A stretch of DNA of 50,430 nt from Ideonella sp. WA131b. GTDB lineage: Bacteria; Pseudomonadota; Gammaproteobacteria; Burkholderiales; Burkholderiaceae_C. Where the stretch lies: NCBI GenBank assembly GCA_023657425.1, contig JAGTJW010000002.1:1-50430 (forward strand), read 5' to 3'. The position numbers were made by a program, and so were the translations under genes. Positions within the stretch are counted from its first letter, which is position 1. Every line of letters starts with the position of its first letter. Shown here one piece after another: positions 31,768 to 46,264 of the stretch. A model generated the notes under the pieces. It was not told the origin of the DNA, ran no database searches, and saw only the letters and a list, made by a program, of their open reading frames with translations.

Positions 31768-34488
31768 ATGTCCGCAATGCCGCAGTCCACGCCGGGCCTG
31801 GCTGCCAACGATACCGACGCCCAGGAAACCCGCGAGTGGCTCGACGCCCTGTCCGCAGTCATCCAGGCCGAAGGTCCCGAACGCGCCCACTTCCTCCTGG
31901 AGCAGCTGCTGGAGCAGTCGCGCCAGAGCGGCATCGACATGCCGTTTTCCGCCAACACCGGCTACGTCAACACCATCGAGCCGGCTGATGAGGAACACAG
32001 CCCCGGCAACCTGGAGCTCGAAGGCCGTCTGCGGGCCTACATGCGCTGGAACGCCATGGCCATGGTGGTCAAGGCCAACCGTCTGAACCCCGCCGACGGC
32101 GGCGACCTCGGCGGCCACATCAGCAGCTTCGCCAGCCTGGCTCACATGTTCGCGGCCGGTTTCAACCATTTCTGGCATGCCGACGACACCGACAGCGGCG
32201 GCACCCACGGTGGCGACCTTCTCTATATCCAGGGCCACAGTGCGCCGGGCATCTACGCCCGAGCCTTTCTGGAAGGCCGGCTGACCGAGGAGCAGCTGCT
32301 CCACTTCCGCCAGGAGGTGGGCGGCAAGGGCATCAGCAGCTACCCGCACCCCAAGCTGATGCCGGAGTTCTGGCAGTTCCCCACCGTGAGCATGGGCCTG
32401 GGGCCGCTGATGGCCATCTACCAGGCGCGATTTCTGAAGTACCTGCACGCGCGCGGCATCGCGGATACGAGCCAGCGCAAGGTGTGGGTGTTCTGCGGCG
32501 ACGGCGAGATGGACGAGCCCGAGAGCCTGGGCGCCATCGGCCTGGCGGCGCGCGAAAAGCTCGACAACCTGGTCTTCGTCATCAACTGCAACCTGCAGCG
32601 GCTGGACGGGCCCGTGCGCGGCAACGGCAAGATCATCCAGGAGCTCGAAGGCGAGTTCCGCGGCTCGGGCTGGAACGTGCTCAAGCTGATCTGGGGCAGC
32701 AACTGGGATCCGCTGCTGGCGCGCGACAAGGACGGCGCGCTGCGCAAGATCATGCTCGACACGCTCGACGGCGACTACCAGGCCTTCAAGGCCAATGACG
32801 GTGCCTTCGTGCGCAAGAACTTCTTCGGCCGCGACCCGCGCACGCTGGAGATGGTGGCCAAGATGAGCGACGCCGACATCTGGAACCTGCGCCGCGGCGG
32901 GCATGACGCCGGCAAGGTGTACGCCGCCTTTCACCGCGCCCACCACAACCACACGGGCCAGCCGACGCTGCTGCTCATCAAGACCGTCAAGGGCTGGGGC
33001 ATGGGCAAGGCCGGCGAGGGCAAGAACACCGCCCACCAGGCCAAGAAGCTGACCGACGAGGACATCAGGTACTTCCGCGACCGCTTCAACATCCCCGTCC
33101 CGGATGCCGAGCTGCCGAAGATCCCGTTCTACAAGCCGGCCGAGGACACGCCGGAGATGAGGTACCTGCACGAACGGCGCAAGGCCCTGGGCGGCTACCT
33201 GCCCAAGCGCCGGCCCAAGAGCACCGAGAGTTTCACGGTGCCCTCACTCGACACCTTCAAGAGCGTGCTCGAGCCGACGGCCGAGGGCCGCGAGATCAGC
33301 ACCACGCAGGCCTACGTGCGCTTCCTCACCCAGCTGCTGCGCGACCAGGCCCTGGGCCCGCGTGTCGTGCCCATCCTGGTGGACGAGGCGCGCACCTTCG
33401 GCATGGAGGGCCTGTTCCGCCAGATCGGCATCTACAACCCCGAGGGGCAGAGGTACACGCCGGTCGACAAGGACCAGGTGATGTACTACCGCGAGGCAAA
33501 AAACGGGCAGATCCTGCAGGAGGGCATCAACGAGGCCGGCGGCATGAGCAGCTGGATCGCCGCGGCGACCAGCTACAGCACCAACAACCGCATCATGGTG
33601 CCGTTCTACATCTACTACTCGATGTTCGGCTTCCAGCGCATCGGCGACCTGGCCTGGGCGGCGGGCGACATGCAGGCGCGCGGTTTCCTGCTCGGCGGCA
33701 CCAGCGGCCGCACCACGCTCAACGGCGAGGGCCTGCAGCACGAGGACGGCCACAGCCACATCCTGGCCGGCACCATCCCCAACTGCGTGAGCTACGACCC
33801 CACCTTCGCGCATGAGGTGGCCGTGATCCTGCACCACGGCTTGAAGCGCATGGTGGAGAAGCAGGACAACGTCTTCTTCTACCTGACGCTGCTCAACGAG
33901 AACTACCCCATGCCGGGCCTGGTGGCCGGCACCGAGGAGCAGATCCTCAAGGGCATGTACCTGCTGCAGGAGGGCGCGAAGAAGACACCGCGCGTCAACC
34001 TGCTGGGCAGCGGCACCATCCTGCGCGAGAGCATCGCCGCGAAGGCGCTGCTCGAGGCCGACTGGGGCGTGGCCGCCAACGTGTGGAGCTGCCCGAGTTT
34101 CAACGAGCTCACGCGCGACGGTCAGGACTGCGAGCGCTGGAACCTGCTGCACCCCACCGAGGAGACGCGCGTGCCTTTCGTGACGCAGCAGCTCGGCGGC
34201 CATGCCGGCCCAGTGGTCGCCAGCACCGACTACATGAAGGCCTACGCCGAGCAGATCCGCGCCTTCATCCCCAAGGGCCGCACCTACAAGGTGTTGGGCA
34301 CCGATGGCTTCGGCCGCAGCGACTTCCGCAGCAAGCTGCGCGAGCACTTCGAGGTGAACCGCCACTACATCGTGGTGGCCGCGCTCAAGGCGCTGGCCGA
34401 CGAGGGCACGGTGCCGGTCGCCAAGGTGGCCGAGGCCATCCGCAGGTACGGGATCGACGCCGACAAGGCGAACCCGCGGGTCGCCTGA
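31768..34488 (+). CDS. aceE: Pyruvate dehydrogenase E1 component (homodimeric)
   Basis: A 906-aa thiamine-diphosphate enzyme that decarboxylates pyruvate and transfers the acetyl group to the lipoyl domain of E2. The ThDP-binding motif FCGDGEMDEPES has GDG at 244-246. GGDLGGHISSFASLAHM and SYPHPKLMP in the N-terminal half and the pyrimidine-domain YSMFGFQRIGDLAWAAGD are typical of the homodimeric (E. coli-type) E1. The start at 31768 has a good ribosome site (AGGAGA, 7 bases upstream); an in-frame extension back to 31486 overlaps the divergent kinase and is not used. First gene of the aceE-aceF-lpdA operon. No clear sigma-70 promoter was found in the upstream 170 bases. Confidence 0.97.
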   Translation: MSAMPQSTPGLAANDTDAQETREWLDALSAVIQAEGPERAHFLLEQLLEQSRQSGIDMPFSANTGYVNTIEPADEEHSPGNLELEGRLRAYMRWNAMAMVVKANRLNPADGGDLGGHISSFASLAHMFAAGFNHFWHADDTDSGGTHGGDLLYIQGHSAPGIYARAFLEGRLTEEQLLHFRQEVGGKGISSYPHPKLMPEFWQFPTVSMGLGPLMAIYQARFLKYLHARGIADTSQRKVWVFCGDGEMDEPESLGAIGLAAREKLDNLVFVINCNLQRLDGPVRGNGKIIQELEGEFRGSGWNVLKLIWGSNWDPLLARDKDGALRKIMLDTLDGDYQAFKANDGAFVRKNFFGRDPRTLEMVAKMSDADIWNLRRGGHDAGKVYAAFHRAHHNHTGQPTLLLIKTVKGWGMGKAGEGKNTAHQAKKLTDEDIRYFRDRFNIPVPDAELPKIPFYKPAEDTPEMRYLHERRKALGGYLPKRRPKSTESFTVPSLDTFKSVLEPTAEGREISTTQAYVRFLTQLLRDQALGPRVVPILVDEARTFGMEGLFRQIGIYNPEGQRYTPVDKDQVMYYREAKNGQILQEGINEAGGMSSWIAAATSYSTNNRIMVPFYIYYSMFGFQRIGDLAWAAGDMQARGFLLGGTSGRTTLNGEGLQHEDGHSHILAGTIPNCVSYDPTFAHEVAVILHHGLKRMVEKQDNVFFYLTLLNENYPMPGLVAGTEEQILKGMYLLQEGAKKTPRVNLLGSGTILRESIAAKALLEADWGVAANVWSCPSFNELTRDGQDCERWNLLHPTEETRVPFVTQQLGGHAGPVVASTDYMKAYAEQIRAFIPKGRTYKVLGTDGFGRSDFRSKLREHFEVNRHYIVVAALKALADEGTVPVAKVAEAIRRYGIDADKANPRVA

Positions 34489-34516
34489 TCACAGCAACGA
34501 ATCGGAGACGGAAAAC

Positions 34517-36013
34517 ATGGCGTCGATCGACGTGAAGGTGCCCGACATCGGTGATTTCGCCGAGGTTGCGGTGATCGAGGTGATGGTGAAGGTGGGCGAC
34601 GCCGTGAAGGCCGAGCAGAGCCTGATCACGGTGGAGAGCGACAAGGCTTCGATGGAGATCCCGTCGTCGCATGCCGGCGTGGTGAAGTCGCTGAAGGTGG
34701 CGGTGGGCGACAAGGTGGCCATGGGCTCGGTGATCGTGGAGCTGGAGGTTGCCGCCTCCGGTCGGGCTGAGCCTGTGGAGGGCCCCCACTCCGTTCGGAC
34801 TGAGCCTGTCGGAGCCCCTGCCTCCGTTCGGGCTGAGCTTGTCGAAGCCCCTGTCTCCGTTCGGGCTGAGCTTGTCGAAGCCCCCAAGAGCCCTTCGACA
34901 AGCTCAGGGCGAACGGAGGTGGCGAGCCCTTCGACAAGCTCAGGGCGAACGGAGGTGACCAGCCCTTCGACAAGCTCAGGGCGAACGGAGGTGGCGAGCC
35001 CTTCGACAAGCTCAGGGCGAACGGAGGCCCACGCCGTGCCGGCGCATCAGCCCAACACGGCCCCCAGCGCATCGCTGCCGCATGCCTCACCCAGCATCCG
35101 CCGGCTGGCCCGCGAACTCGGCGTGCCGTTGGCTGAAGTGAAGGGCAGCGGTCCCAAAGGCCGCATCACGCAGACCGACGTTCAGGGCTTCGTCAAGGCC
35201 GTGATGGCCGGCGACGCGCAGACTGCCGCGCAGAAGTCCAAGGCCCCGGCCGCCGCGCCGGCCGCGGCTGGCGGCGCCTTCCCGGGCCTGCTGCCCTGGC
35301 CCAACGTCGACTTCGCCAAGTTCGGCACCGTGGAGCGCAAGGAGCTCTCGCGCATCAAGAAGATCAGCGGCGCCAACCTGCATCGCAACTGGGTCGTCAT
35401 TCCGCACGTCACGAACCACGACGACGCCGACATCACCGATCTCGAAGCCTTCCGCGTGCAGCTGAACAAGGAGAACGAGAAGTCGGGCGCGAAAGTCACC
35501 ATGCTGGCCTTCCTGATCAAGGCCAGCGTGGCAGCGCTGAAGAAGTTCCCGGAGTTCAACGCCTCGCTCGACGGCGACACCCTGGTGCTGAAGAAGTACT
35601 TCCACATCGGCTTTGCCGCCGACACGCCCAACGGTCTGGTGGTGCCCGTGATCAAGGACGCTGACCAAAAGGGCATCCTGCAGATCAGCAGCGAGATGAG
35701 CGCCCTGGCCGGCAAGGCGCGCGAGGGCAAACTGAGCCCGGCCGACATGAGTGGTGGCTGCTTCAGCATCAGCAGCCTGGGCGGCATCGGCGGGCGCTAC
35801 TTCACGCCCATCATCAACGCGCCCGAGGTCGCCATCCTGGGCGTGTGCCGCAGCACGACCGAGCCCCGCTGGGACGGCAAGGCCTTCCAGCCACGCCTGA
35901 TCCTGCCGCTGAGCCTGAGCTGGGACCACCGCGTGATCGACGGCGCCGCCGCGGCGCGCTTCAACGCCTACCTGGGCGCCATCCTGGCGGACTTCCGCCG
36001 GGTGCTTGTTTAA
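34517..36013 (+). CDS. aceF: Pyruvate dehydrogenase E2, dihydrolipoyl acetyltransferase
   Basis: A 498-aa E2 core protein that accepts acetyl from E1 and passes it to CoA. One N-terminal lipoyl domain (1-78, lipoyl lysine K43 in ESDKAS) is followed by an unusual linker (about 80-170). A peripheral-subunit-binding domain (about 189-228, [22 protein letters not shown]) and the catalytic domain (about 262-498) follow, with H471 in DHRVIDG. The linker is not the usual Ala/Pro run: it consists of in-frame copies of a palindromic intergenic-type repeat, coding for [11 protein letters not shown] and then [12 protein letters not shown] units. Length and catalytic motifs are otherwise normal. It lies 28 bases after aceE and 10 bases before lpdA. 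Confidence 0.96.
   Translation: MASIDVKVPDIGDFAEVAVIEVMVKVGDAVKAEQSLITVESDKASMEIPSSHAGVVKSLKVAVGDKVAMGSVIVELEVAASGRAEPVEGPHSVRTEPVGAPASVRAELVEAPVSVRAELVEAPKSPSTSSGRTEVASPSTSSGRTEVTSPSTSSGRTEVASPSTSSGRTEAHAVPAHQPNTAPSASLPHASPSIRRLARELGVPLAEVKGSGPKGRITQTDVQGFVKAVMAGDAQTAAQKSKAPAAAPAAAGGAFPGLLPWPNVDFAKFGTVERKELSRIKKISGANLHRNWVVIPHVTNHDDADITDLEAFRVQLNKENEKSGAKVTMLAFLIKASVAALKKFPEFNASLDGDTLVLKKYFHIGFAADTPNGLVVPVIKDADQKGILQISSEMSALAGKAREGKLSPADMSGGCFSISSLGGIGGRYFTPIINAPEVAILGVCRSTTEPRWDGKAFQPRLILPLSLSWDHRVIDGAAAARFNAYLGAILADFRRVLV
34756..35027. repeat. In-frame palindromic (REP-like) repeats in the aceF linker
   Basis: Four forward units (a degenerate one near 34756, then starts near 34790, 34822 and 34855) share CCGTTCGGGCTGAGCTTGTC followed by GAAGCCCC. 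Four inverted units then follow (34889, 34925, 34961, 34997) with CCCTTCGACAAGCTCAGGGC followed by GAACGGAGG. The inverted block has an exact 36-base period (12 codons); the last forward units have a 33-base period (11 codons). Forward and inverted blocks could pair into a long hairpin. Confidence 0.95.
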
Positions 36014-36023
36014 GGAGCCCGCG

Positions 36024-37904
<1,881 letters not shown>

Positions 37905-37993
37905 CCGGAGCGCTCAACGGCGCCGCGGCGCCGAGGAGCGCGCCCCGGCCAGGATCATCGGCTGGCGGGCCGAAAGCCGAGGATCACAGGCTC

Positions 37994-39481
37994 TCAGCGC
38001 CCGTAGAGCCTGCACATCTCGGCCAGCCGCCCCGCATGCCAAGGCTGCACCTGCTCCCACTGGAAACGCCAGCGCCACCAGCCGCTTTCCTGCCCGGGAT
38101 AGTTCATGCGGCACTCGGTGGGCAGGGCCAGCACGTCCTGCATCGGATGCACGGCGGTGTCGGCCACGCTGGCCATGGCGGCGCGGATCAGCGTCCAGGG
38201 CATGTCGTGGCCGTCGGTGGCCAGGTACCCGCGCGCGTAGCGACGTTCGTGGTCTCTGGCGGTGGCCCACCAGCCGGCCACGGTGTCGTTGTCGTGCGTG
38301 CCGGTGTAGACCACGGTGTCCGGTTCGTGGTTGTGAGGCAGGAAACGGTCTGTCGCGTCACCACCGAAGGCGAACTGCAGGATGCGCATGCCCGGCAGGC
38401 CGAAGGTCTTGCGCAGCGCGTCCACCTCGGGCGTGATCACGCCCAGGTCCTCGGCGATGATCGGCATGGGGCCGAGTGCTTTGTTGATGGCCGCGAACAA
38501 GGCCTCGCCCGGCCCTGGCAGCCAGCGGCCGTTGACCGCCGTGCGCTCGTTCGCCGGGATCTCCCAATGGCCGGCAAAGCCGCGGAAGTGGTCGATGCGG
38601 ACGATGTCCACCAGTTCGAAGCTGCGGCGGATGCGCTCCACCCACCATGAGTAACCGTCCTTGGCGTGCTCGCTCCAGCGGTACAGCGGGTTGCCCCAGC
38701 GCTGGCCCGTGGCGCTGAAGAAGTCCGGCGGCACGCCAGCCACCACCGTGGGCCGCCTGGCGGCATCGAGCTCGAACAGATGCGGGTTCGCCCACACCTC
38801 GGCCGAAAGATGGGCGATGAAGATGGGCGTATCGCCGATGATTCGCACCCCCCGATCATTGGCATAGGCGCGCAGCTTCATCCACTGGCGGAAAAAGCGC
38901 CACTGCGCGAATTCCCAGAAGTGGATGCGCTCGGCACACGCCACGCGAGCCGCGGCCAGTGCGGCGGGTTCGCGATCGCGCAGCGGGGCGTCCCAGGTGT
39001 GCCAGTCGGTCCAGGCCAGGCGCTCGCACAGGCTCATGAACAGGCTGAAGTCAGGCAGCCAGCTCGCCTGCTCGGTGCGGAAGCGCTCGAAGTCCTCGCG
39101 CTGCGCCGCGGTGCCGGCGGCGGCGCAACGCAACGCCGCCTTGTGCAGGCGCTCCATCCGGAAGGGGTGGACATGCGCGTAATCCACCGCATCGGCGGCC
39201 AGGCCAGGCCCGGGTTGCAGGTCGGCGGTGTCGAGCCAGCCTTGCTGATGCAACTCGGCCAGGTCGACCAGCAGCACATTGCCGGCAAAGGCCGAGTTGC
39301 TCATGTAGGGCGAGTTGCCCGGGCCGATGCCGGCCAGCGGCAGCAGCTGCCAAAGCTTCTGGCCGCCGGTCACCAGCCAATCGACGAAGTGGCGGGCCTC
39401 GGGGCCGAAATCGCCGCTGCCGTGCGGCCCGGGCAGGGAGGTGGGGTGCAGCAGAACACCGCTGGCGCGGGGGAATCTCAT
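37994..39481 (-). CDS. malQ: 4-alpha-glucanotransferase (amylomaltase)
   Basis: A 495-aa GH77 enzyme that transfers glucan segments between maltodextrins and releases glucose, recycling short chains left by phosphorylase and debranching enzyme. Motifs are GVLLHPTSLPGPHGSGDFG at the N-terminus, VRIIGDTPIFIAHLSAEVW, VRIDHFRGF (nucleophile Asp), IIAEDLG (acid Glu) and YTGTHDNDT. The start at 39481 (MRFPRASG) is chosen because it begins the conserved domain and does not overlap glgX; an open extension to 39517 would. Last gene of glgP-glgB-glgX-malQ. The 90 bases to lpdA show no clear terminator. Confidence 0.95.
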   Translation of the reverse strand: MRFPRASGVLLHPTSLPGPHGSGDFGPEARHFVDWLVTGGQKLWQLLPLAGIGPGNSPYMSNSAFAGNVLLVDLAELHQQGWLDTADLQPGPGLAADAVDYAHVHPFRMERLHKAALRCAAAGTAAQREDFERFRTEQASWLPDFSLFMSLCERLAWTDWHTWDAPLRDREPAALAAARVACAERIHFWEFAQWRFFRQWMKLRAYANDRGVRIIGDTPIFIAHLSAEVWANPHLFELDAARRPTVVAGVPPDFFSATGQRWGNPLYRWSEHAKDGYSWWVERIRRSFELVDIVRIDHFRGFAGHWEIPANERTAVNGRWLPGPGEALFAAINKALGPMPIIAEDLGVITPEVDALRKTFGLPGMRILQFAFGGDATDRFLPHNHEPDTVVYTGTHDNDTVAGWWATARDHERRYARGYLATDGHDMPWTLIRAAMASVADTAVHPMQDVLALPTECRMNYPGQESGWWRWRFQWEQVQPWHAGRLAEMCRLYGR

Positions 39482-39500
39482 GGAGGCAGTCTCCGTCGGG

Positions 39501-41597
39501 TCAAGGCGCCGAGTCACGCAGCAGCACCACGCTGCGGGCGGGCAATTCGCAGTCCTGCCCGCCCGCCCGCACCCAGCCGCTGCGGCCGTCAGTCATCGTG
39601 CTGTCGAGCTCGCAGGCCCAATGGCCCGGGGGCAGCCGAAAACTGGCGTCCGTGTCGCGGCCGTTGATGAGCAGCAAGAGCGGTGCGGCACCGCGCCCGG
39701 GCGCGCCGATCCAGGCGCCCAGGATGCGCGACATGCGGTTGTTCCAGTGCTCTGGCGTCATGGGCTCGCCGGTCCGTCGCAGCCAGGCCAGGTCGGTCCG
39801 GCCCTTGGCATCGGGCAGGCCGGTATACCAGCGCGGCGCCATCGGCAACAAGCGCTTGCGCAACGAGATGACGTGGGCCGTGTAGGCCAGCAGATCCCCG
39901 TCGGCCGAGGCCCAGGCGATCCAGGTGCTGGGGTTGTCCTGGCAGTAGGGGTTGTTGTTGCCACCCTGGCTGTGACCGAGTTCGTCGCCCGCAGCCAGCA
40001 TGGGCGTGCCCTGGCTCAACAGCAGGCTGGCCAGCAGCGCGCGCTGCAGCCGCGCGCGGCGGGCCAGCACCTCGGGGTCGGACGTGGGGCCCTCGGACCC
40101 GCAGTTCCAGCTGAGGTTGTGTCCGTGGCCGTCCCGGTTGCCCTCGCCGTTGGCCTCGTTGTGGCGCAGGTCGTAGCTCACCAGGTCGGCCAGGGTGAAG
40201 CCGTCGTGGCTGACGATGTAGTTCACGCTCTCCAGCGGCGGGCGCTGGCGCGGCTGGAACACGTCGGAGCTGCCGGCCAGGCGCAGGGCGAACTCGCCCC
40301 GCGTGCAGTCACCGCCCAGCCAGAAGGCCCGCGCGGTGTCGCGGAAGCGGTCGTTCCACTCCTGCCAGCCGCGTGGGAACTGGCCCATCTGATAGCCGCC
40401 CGGGCCCAGGTCCCAGGGCTCGGCAATCAGGCGCAGGCCTTGCAGCACGGGGTCCTGCAGCACGGCCTTGAAGAACGGGCCTTCGCGCTCGAAGCCGTGG
40501 TCGCCACGGCCCAGCACCGGGGCCAGGTCGAAACGGAAGCCGTCGACGCCGTAGTGCTGCACCCAGTGGCGCAGGCTGTCCATGACCATCTGCAGCATGC
40601 GCGGGTGGCGGATGTCCAGCGTGTTGCCGCAACCCGTCCAGTTCTCGTGGTGCTGCCTCGCGTGCCCCTGCAGGCGATAGCAGCTGGCGTTGTCCAGACC
40701 GCGCCAGGCCAGCGTCGGACCGCGCTCGTCGCCCTCGGGGGTGTGGTTGTAGACCACGTCGAGCAGCACCTCGATGCCAGCCTCGTGCAGCCGCCGCACC
40801 ATCGTGCGGAACTCCTCGCGCACACCGGCGCCGCTGCTCGCCGCGGCGTAGCGCGGCTCGGGGCAGAAAAAGCCCAGGGTGTTGTAGCCCCAGTAGTTGA
40901 CGAGCCCGCGCGCGGCCAGATGGGCTTCGTCCAGGTGCTGTTGCACCGGGAGCAGGCACACGGTGGTCACGCCCAGGCGCTGCAGGTGGGCGATGGCAGC
41001 GTCGTGCGCCAGGCCGGCGTAGGTGCCTCGCAGCGCCTCGGGCACGCCGGGCAGCTGTTTGGTGAAGCCGCGCACATGCAGCTCATAGATCAGCGTGTCG
41101 ACGCCGGGCGGCCTGCGCAGCCGTGCCACGCCGGGCTCGGGCGCCACGACGCGGGCCTTGAAGGCCATGGGGCCGTTGTCGCGCGTGTCCGGGTGCTGCG
41201 GGTAGGCACTGTCGGCGCCGAAGTGCGGGCCCGCCCAGTCGAAGCCGCCGGGCGGGGCCACGATCTCACGCGCCCAGGGATCGAGCAGCAGCTTGTTGGG
41301 GTTGAATCGGTGGCCGCGGTCGGGCCGCCAGGGCCCGTGCGCGCGCAGGCCGTAGACGAGCCCGGCACCGGCCCCGGCCAGGTGGACGTGAAAGACATCG
41401 CCGCTGCGACCGGGCAGCGGCAGGCGCTGCAACTCGGTGCGGCCCGCGGCGTCGTACAGGCACAGCTCCACACGGGCCCCGTGCTGCGAGAACACGGCGA
41501 AATTCACGCCCTCTTCGTCGACGGAGGCGCCCAGCGGCCAGGCGCGGCCCGGTTGCAGTGCCGTCCCGGCGTTGGCGTCGCGGTGCGCCAAGTCCAT
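39501..41597 (-). CDS. glgX: Glycogen debranching enzyme GlgX
   Basis: A 698-aa isoamylase-type GH13 enzyme that hydrolyses alpha-1,6 branches of phosphorylase-trimmed glycogen. An N-terminal CBM48 domain (GVNFAVFSQHGARVELCLYD) is followed by the catalytic barrel, with DVVYNHTPEGDERGPTL, VDGFRFDLAPVLGR (nucleophile) and LIAEPWDLGPGGYQMG (acid), and by NYIVSHDGFTLADLVSYDLRHN, a typical GlgX sequence. It starts two bases before the glgB stop on the transcript side (near-contiguous) and ends 19 bases before malQ. Confidence 0.96.
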   Translation of the reverse strand: MDLAHRDANAGTALQPGRAWPLGASVDEEGVNFAVFSQHGARVELCLYDAAGRTELQRLPLPGRSGDVFHVHLAGAGAGLVYGLRAHGPWRPDRGHRFNPNKLLLDPWAREIVAPPGGFDWAGPHFGADSAYPQHPDTRDNGPMAFKARVVAPEPGVARLRRPPGVDTLIYELHVRGFTKQLPGVPEALRGTYAGLAHDAAIAHLQRLGVTTVCLLPVQQHLDEAHLAARGLVNYWGYNTLGFFCPEPRYAAASSGAGVREEFRTMVRRLHEAGIEVLLDVVYNHTPEGDERGPTLAWRGLDNASCYRLQGHARQHHENWTGCGNTLDIRHPRMLQMVMDSLRHWVQHYGVDGFRFDLAPVLGRGDHGFEREGPFFKAVLQDPVLQGLRLIAEPWDLGPGGYQMGQFPRGWQEWNDRFRDTARAFWLGGDCTRGEFALRLAGSSDVFQPRQRPPLESVNYIVSHDGFTLADLVSYDLRHNEANGEGNRDGHGHNLSWNCGSEGPTSDPEVLARRARLQRALLASLLLSQGTPMLAAGDELGHSQGGNNNPYCQDNPSTWIAWASADGDLLAYTAHVISLRKRLLPMAPRWYTGLPDAKGRTDLAWLRRTGEPMTPEHWNNRMSRILGAWIGAPGRGAAPLLLLINGRDTDASFRLPPGHWACELDSTMTDGRSGWVRAGGQDCELPARSVVLLRDSAP

Positions 41598-41598
41598 G

Positions 41599-43776
41599 TC
41601 AGCGCACGAGCTCCATGAACACCGTTGCCAGCGGCGGCAGGTTCAGCACCACGCTGTGCGCCTGGCCGTGGCTGGGCACCGGCTCGGAGGTGCACTCGCC
41701 CAGCGGCGTGCCGACGTCGCTGCCGCCGTAGTGTCGGCTGTCGGTGTTGAGCCGCTCGACCCAGCGGCCGACCGCGGGCACGCCGCAGCGCAGGGCGTGG
41801 TGCACCACCGGCGCGAAGTTGCACACCACCAGCATCTGCTCGCCGCCCCGACCATGCCGCACGAAGGCCAGCAGGCTGCGGCGCGCCTCGTCGTGGGCCA
41901 CCCACTCAAAGCCCGCAGGGCCGAAGTCCTGCGTGTACAGCGCAGGGCTGCTGCGGTAGAGGTGGTTGAGGTCGCGCACCAGGCGTTGCACCCCGGCGTG
42001 ACGATCGTCCTGAAGCTGGTGCCAGTCCAGACTGGCGTCGTGGTTCCACTCGCGGCCCTGGGCGAACTCGCCGCCCATGAACAGCAGCTTCTTGCCCGGG
42101 TGCCCCCACAGGAAGCCGTAGTAGGCGCGCAGGTTGGCGAACTGCTGCCAGGCGTCGCCCGGCATGCGCGCCAGCAGGCTGCCCTTGCCGTGGACCACCT
42201 CGTCGTGGCTGAGCGGCAGCACGAAGTTCTCGGTGAAGGCATACACCAGGCCGAAGGTCATCTCGCCATGGTGGTAGGGCCGGTGGATGGGATCGCGGCC
42301 CATGTACTGCAGCGTGTCGTGCATCCAGCCCATGTTCCACTTGTAGTGGAAGCCCAGGCCGCCGGCATAGGTGGGGCGGCTCACGCCGGGGAAGGCGGTG
42401 CTCTCCTCGGCCAGGGTCACGGCCTGCGGGCACTCGCTGCCGATGACCTCGTTCACGCGCTGGAGCAGCGCGATCGCCTCGAGGTTCTCGCGCCCGCCGT
42501 GGACGTTGGGCACCCACTCGCCGGCCTTGCGGCTGTAGTCGCGGTACAGCATGGAGGCCACGGCGTCCACGCGCAGGCCGTCCACGCCGAAGCGCTCGAC
42601 CCAGTACAGCGCATTGCCGACCAGGAAGTTGCGCACCTCCGAGCGGCCGAAGTTGTAGATGAGGGTGTTCCAGTCGTTGTGGAAGCCCTCGCGGGGGTCG
42701 GCGTACTCGAACAGGGCCGTGCCGTCGAAGCGGCTCAACCCATGCGTGTCGGTCGGGAAGTGCGCCGGCACCCAGTCGAGGATCACACCCAGGCCCGCCG
42801 CATGCGCGCGCTCGATGAAGCGCTGCAGCCCCTGCGGCGGGCCGAAGCGCGCCGTGGGCGCGTACAGGCCCAGCGTCTGGTAGCCCCAGCTGCCATCGAA
42901 GGGGTGCTCGCTGATGGGCAGCAGTTCCAGGTGCGTGAAGCCCATGTCCTGCGTGTAGGGCAGCAGCTCGTCCGCGAGCTCGTCCCAGCTGAGCCATCGG
43001 TTGCCTTCCTCGGGCTTGCGGCGCCAGGAGCCCAGGTGCACTTCGTAGATGCTGACCGGCGCGTCCAGCGCGTTGGCGGCCTGGCGCCCCGGCGCGGGCG
43101 GCAACACCGGCGGCAGCGGCGCCACGATGCTGGCGGTGGCGGGGCGCATCTCGGCGGCGCGTGCGTAGGGGTCGGCTTTCTGGGGCAGCAGCTGGCCATC
43201 GCGGTCGAGCAGCTCGAACTTGTAGGCCGCGCCCAGGCCCACGCCCGGCAGGAACAGCTCCCAGACACCACACTCGCGGCGCAGGCGCATGGGGTGGCGG
43301 CGGCCATCCCAGTGGTTGAAGTCGCCGACCACGCTCACGCGGATGGCGTTGGGCGCCCACACGGCAAAGGCCGTGCCGGGCACGCCGTCCATGCTGCGCG
43401 GATACGCGCCCAGCACCTCGAAGGGGCGCCGGTGCGTGCCTTCGCCCAACAGCCAGACGTCCATCTCGCCCAGCACGGTGCCGAAGCGGTAGGGGTCTTC
43501 GATCACGGTCTCCCCGCCACCGTCCCAGCGCAGCCGCAGCTGGTAGGGGCCGCGCGCGGCGGTCTCGCCCTCGAAGAGATCGTGCAGGCCCTCGGCGTCG
43601 CGCCGCTGCAGCGGCCAGGCGTGGGGGCCAGCGACGACCGTCACCGCCACCGCATGAGGCGCAAACACACGCACCCAGATGGCGCCATCGCCGCGCGGGT
43701 GCGGGCCCAGCACCGCAAACGGGTCGCCGTGGCGGCCCTCGCAGACGGCGCGCGCCTCGGCCTTGTCGAGCTTCAT
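41599..43776 (-). CDS. glgB: 1,4-alpha-glucan branching enzyme
   Basis: A 725-aa GH13 enzyme that forms alpha-1,6 branches in glycogen. N-terminal domains ([11 protein letters not shown] and the CBM48 [16 protein letters not shown]) precede the barrel, with [51 protein letters not shown] (nucleophile Asp) and [13 protein letters not shown] (acid Glu). The C-terminal beta domain ends near the stop. It begins 16 bases after glgP and is adjacent to glgX, so the four genes form one operon. Confidence 0.97.
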   Translation of the reverse strand: MKLDKAEARAVCEGRHGDPFAVLGPHPRGDGAIWVRVFAPHAVAVTVVAGPHAWPLQRRDAEGLHDLFEGETAARGPYQLRLRWDGGGETVIEDPYRFGTVLGEMDVWLLGEGTHRRPFEVLGAYPRSMDGVPGTAFAVWAPNAIRVSVVGDFNHWDGRRHPMRLRRECGVWELFLPGVGLGAAYKFELLDRDGQLLPQKADPYARAAEMRPATASIVAPLPPVLPPAPGRQAANALDAPVSIYEVHLGSWRRKPEEGNRWLSWDELADELLPYTQDMGFTHLELLPISEHPFDGSWGYQTLGLYAPTARFGPPQGLQRFIERAHAAGLGVILDWVPAHFPTDTHGLSRFDGTALFEYADPREGFHNDWNTLIYNFGRSEVRNFLVGNALYWVERFGVDGLRVDAVASMLYRDYSRKAGEWVPNVHGGRENLEAIALLQRVNEVIGSECPQAVTLAEESTAFPGVSRPTYAGGLGFHYKWNMGWMHDTLQYMGRDPIHRPYHHGEMTFGLVYAFTENFVLPLSHDEVVHGKGSLLARMPGDAWQQFANLRAYYGFLWGHPGKKLLFMGGEFAQGREWNHDASLDWHQLQDDRHAGVQRLVRDLNHLYRSSPALYTQDFGPAGFEWVAHDEARRSLLAFVRHGRGGEQMLVVCNFAPVVHHALRCGVPAVGRWVERLNTDSRHYGGSDVGTPLGECTSEPVPSHGQAHSVVLNLPPLATVFMELVR

Positions 43777-43792
43777 CGGGTGCGTGGTGTGG

Positions 43793-46264
<2,472 letters not shown>

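Noticed and set aside
27680..32086. Plus-strand open frame of over 1400 codons across folD, the response regulator and the sensor kinase
   Set aside because: It is antisense to three genes with intact motifs and has no recognisable fold; a composition artefact.
37905..37993. Terminator after lpdA (palindrome GGCGCCGCGGCGCC)
   Set aside because: It is GC-palindromic but lacks a loop of suitable size and any T-run on either strand.
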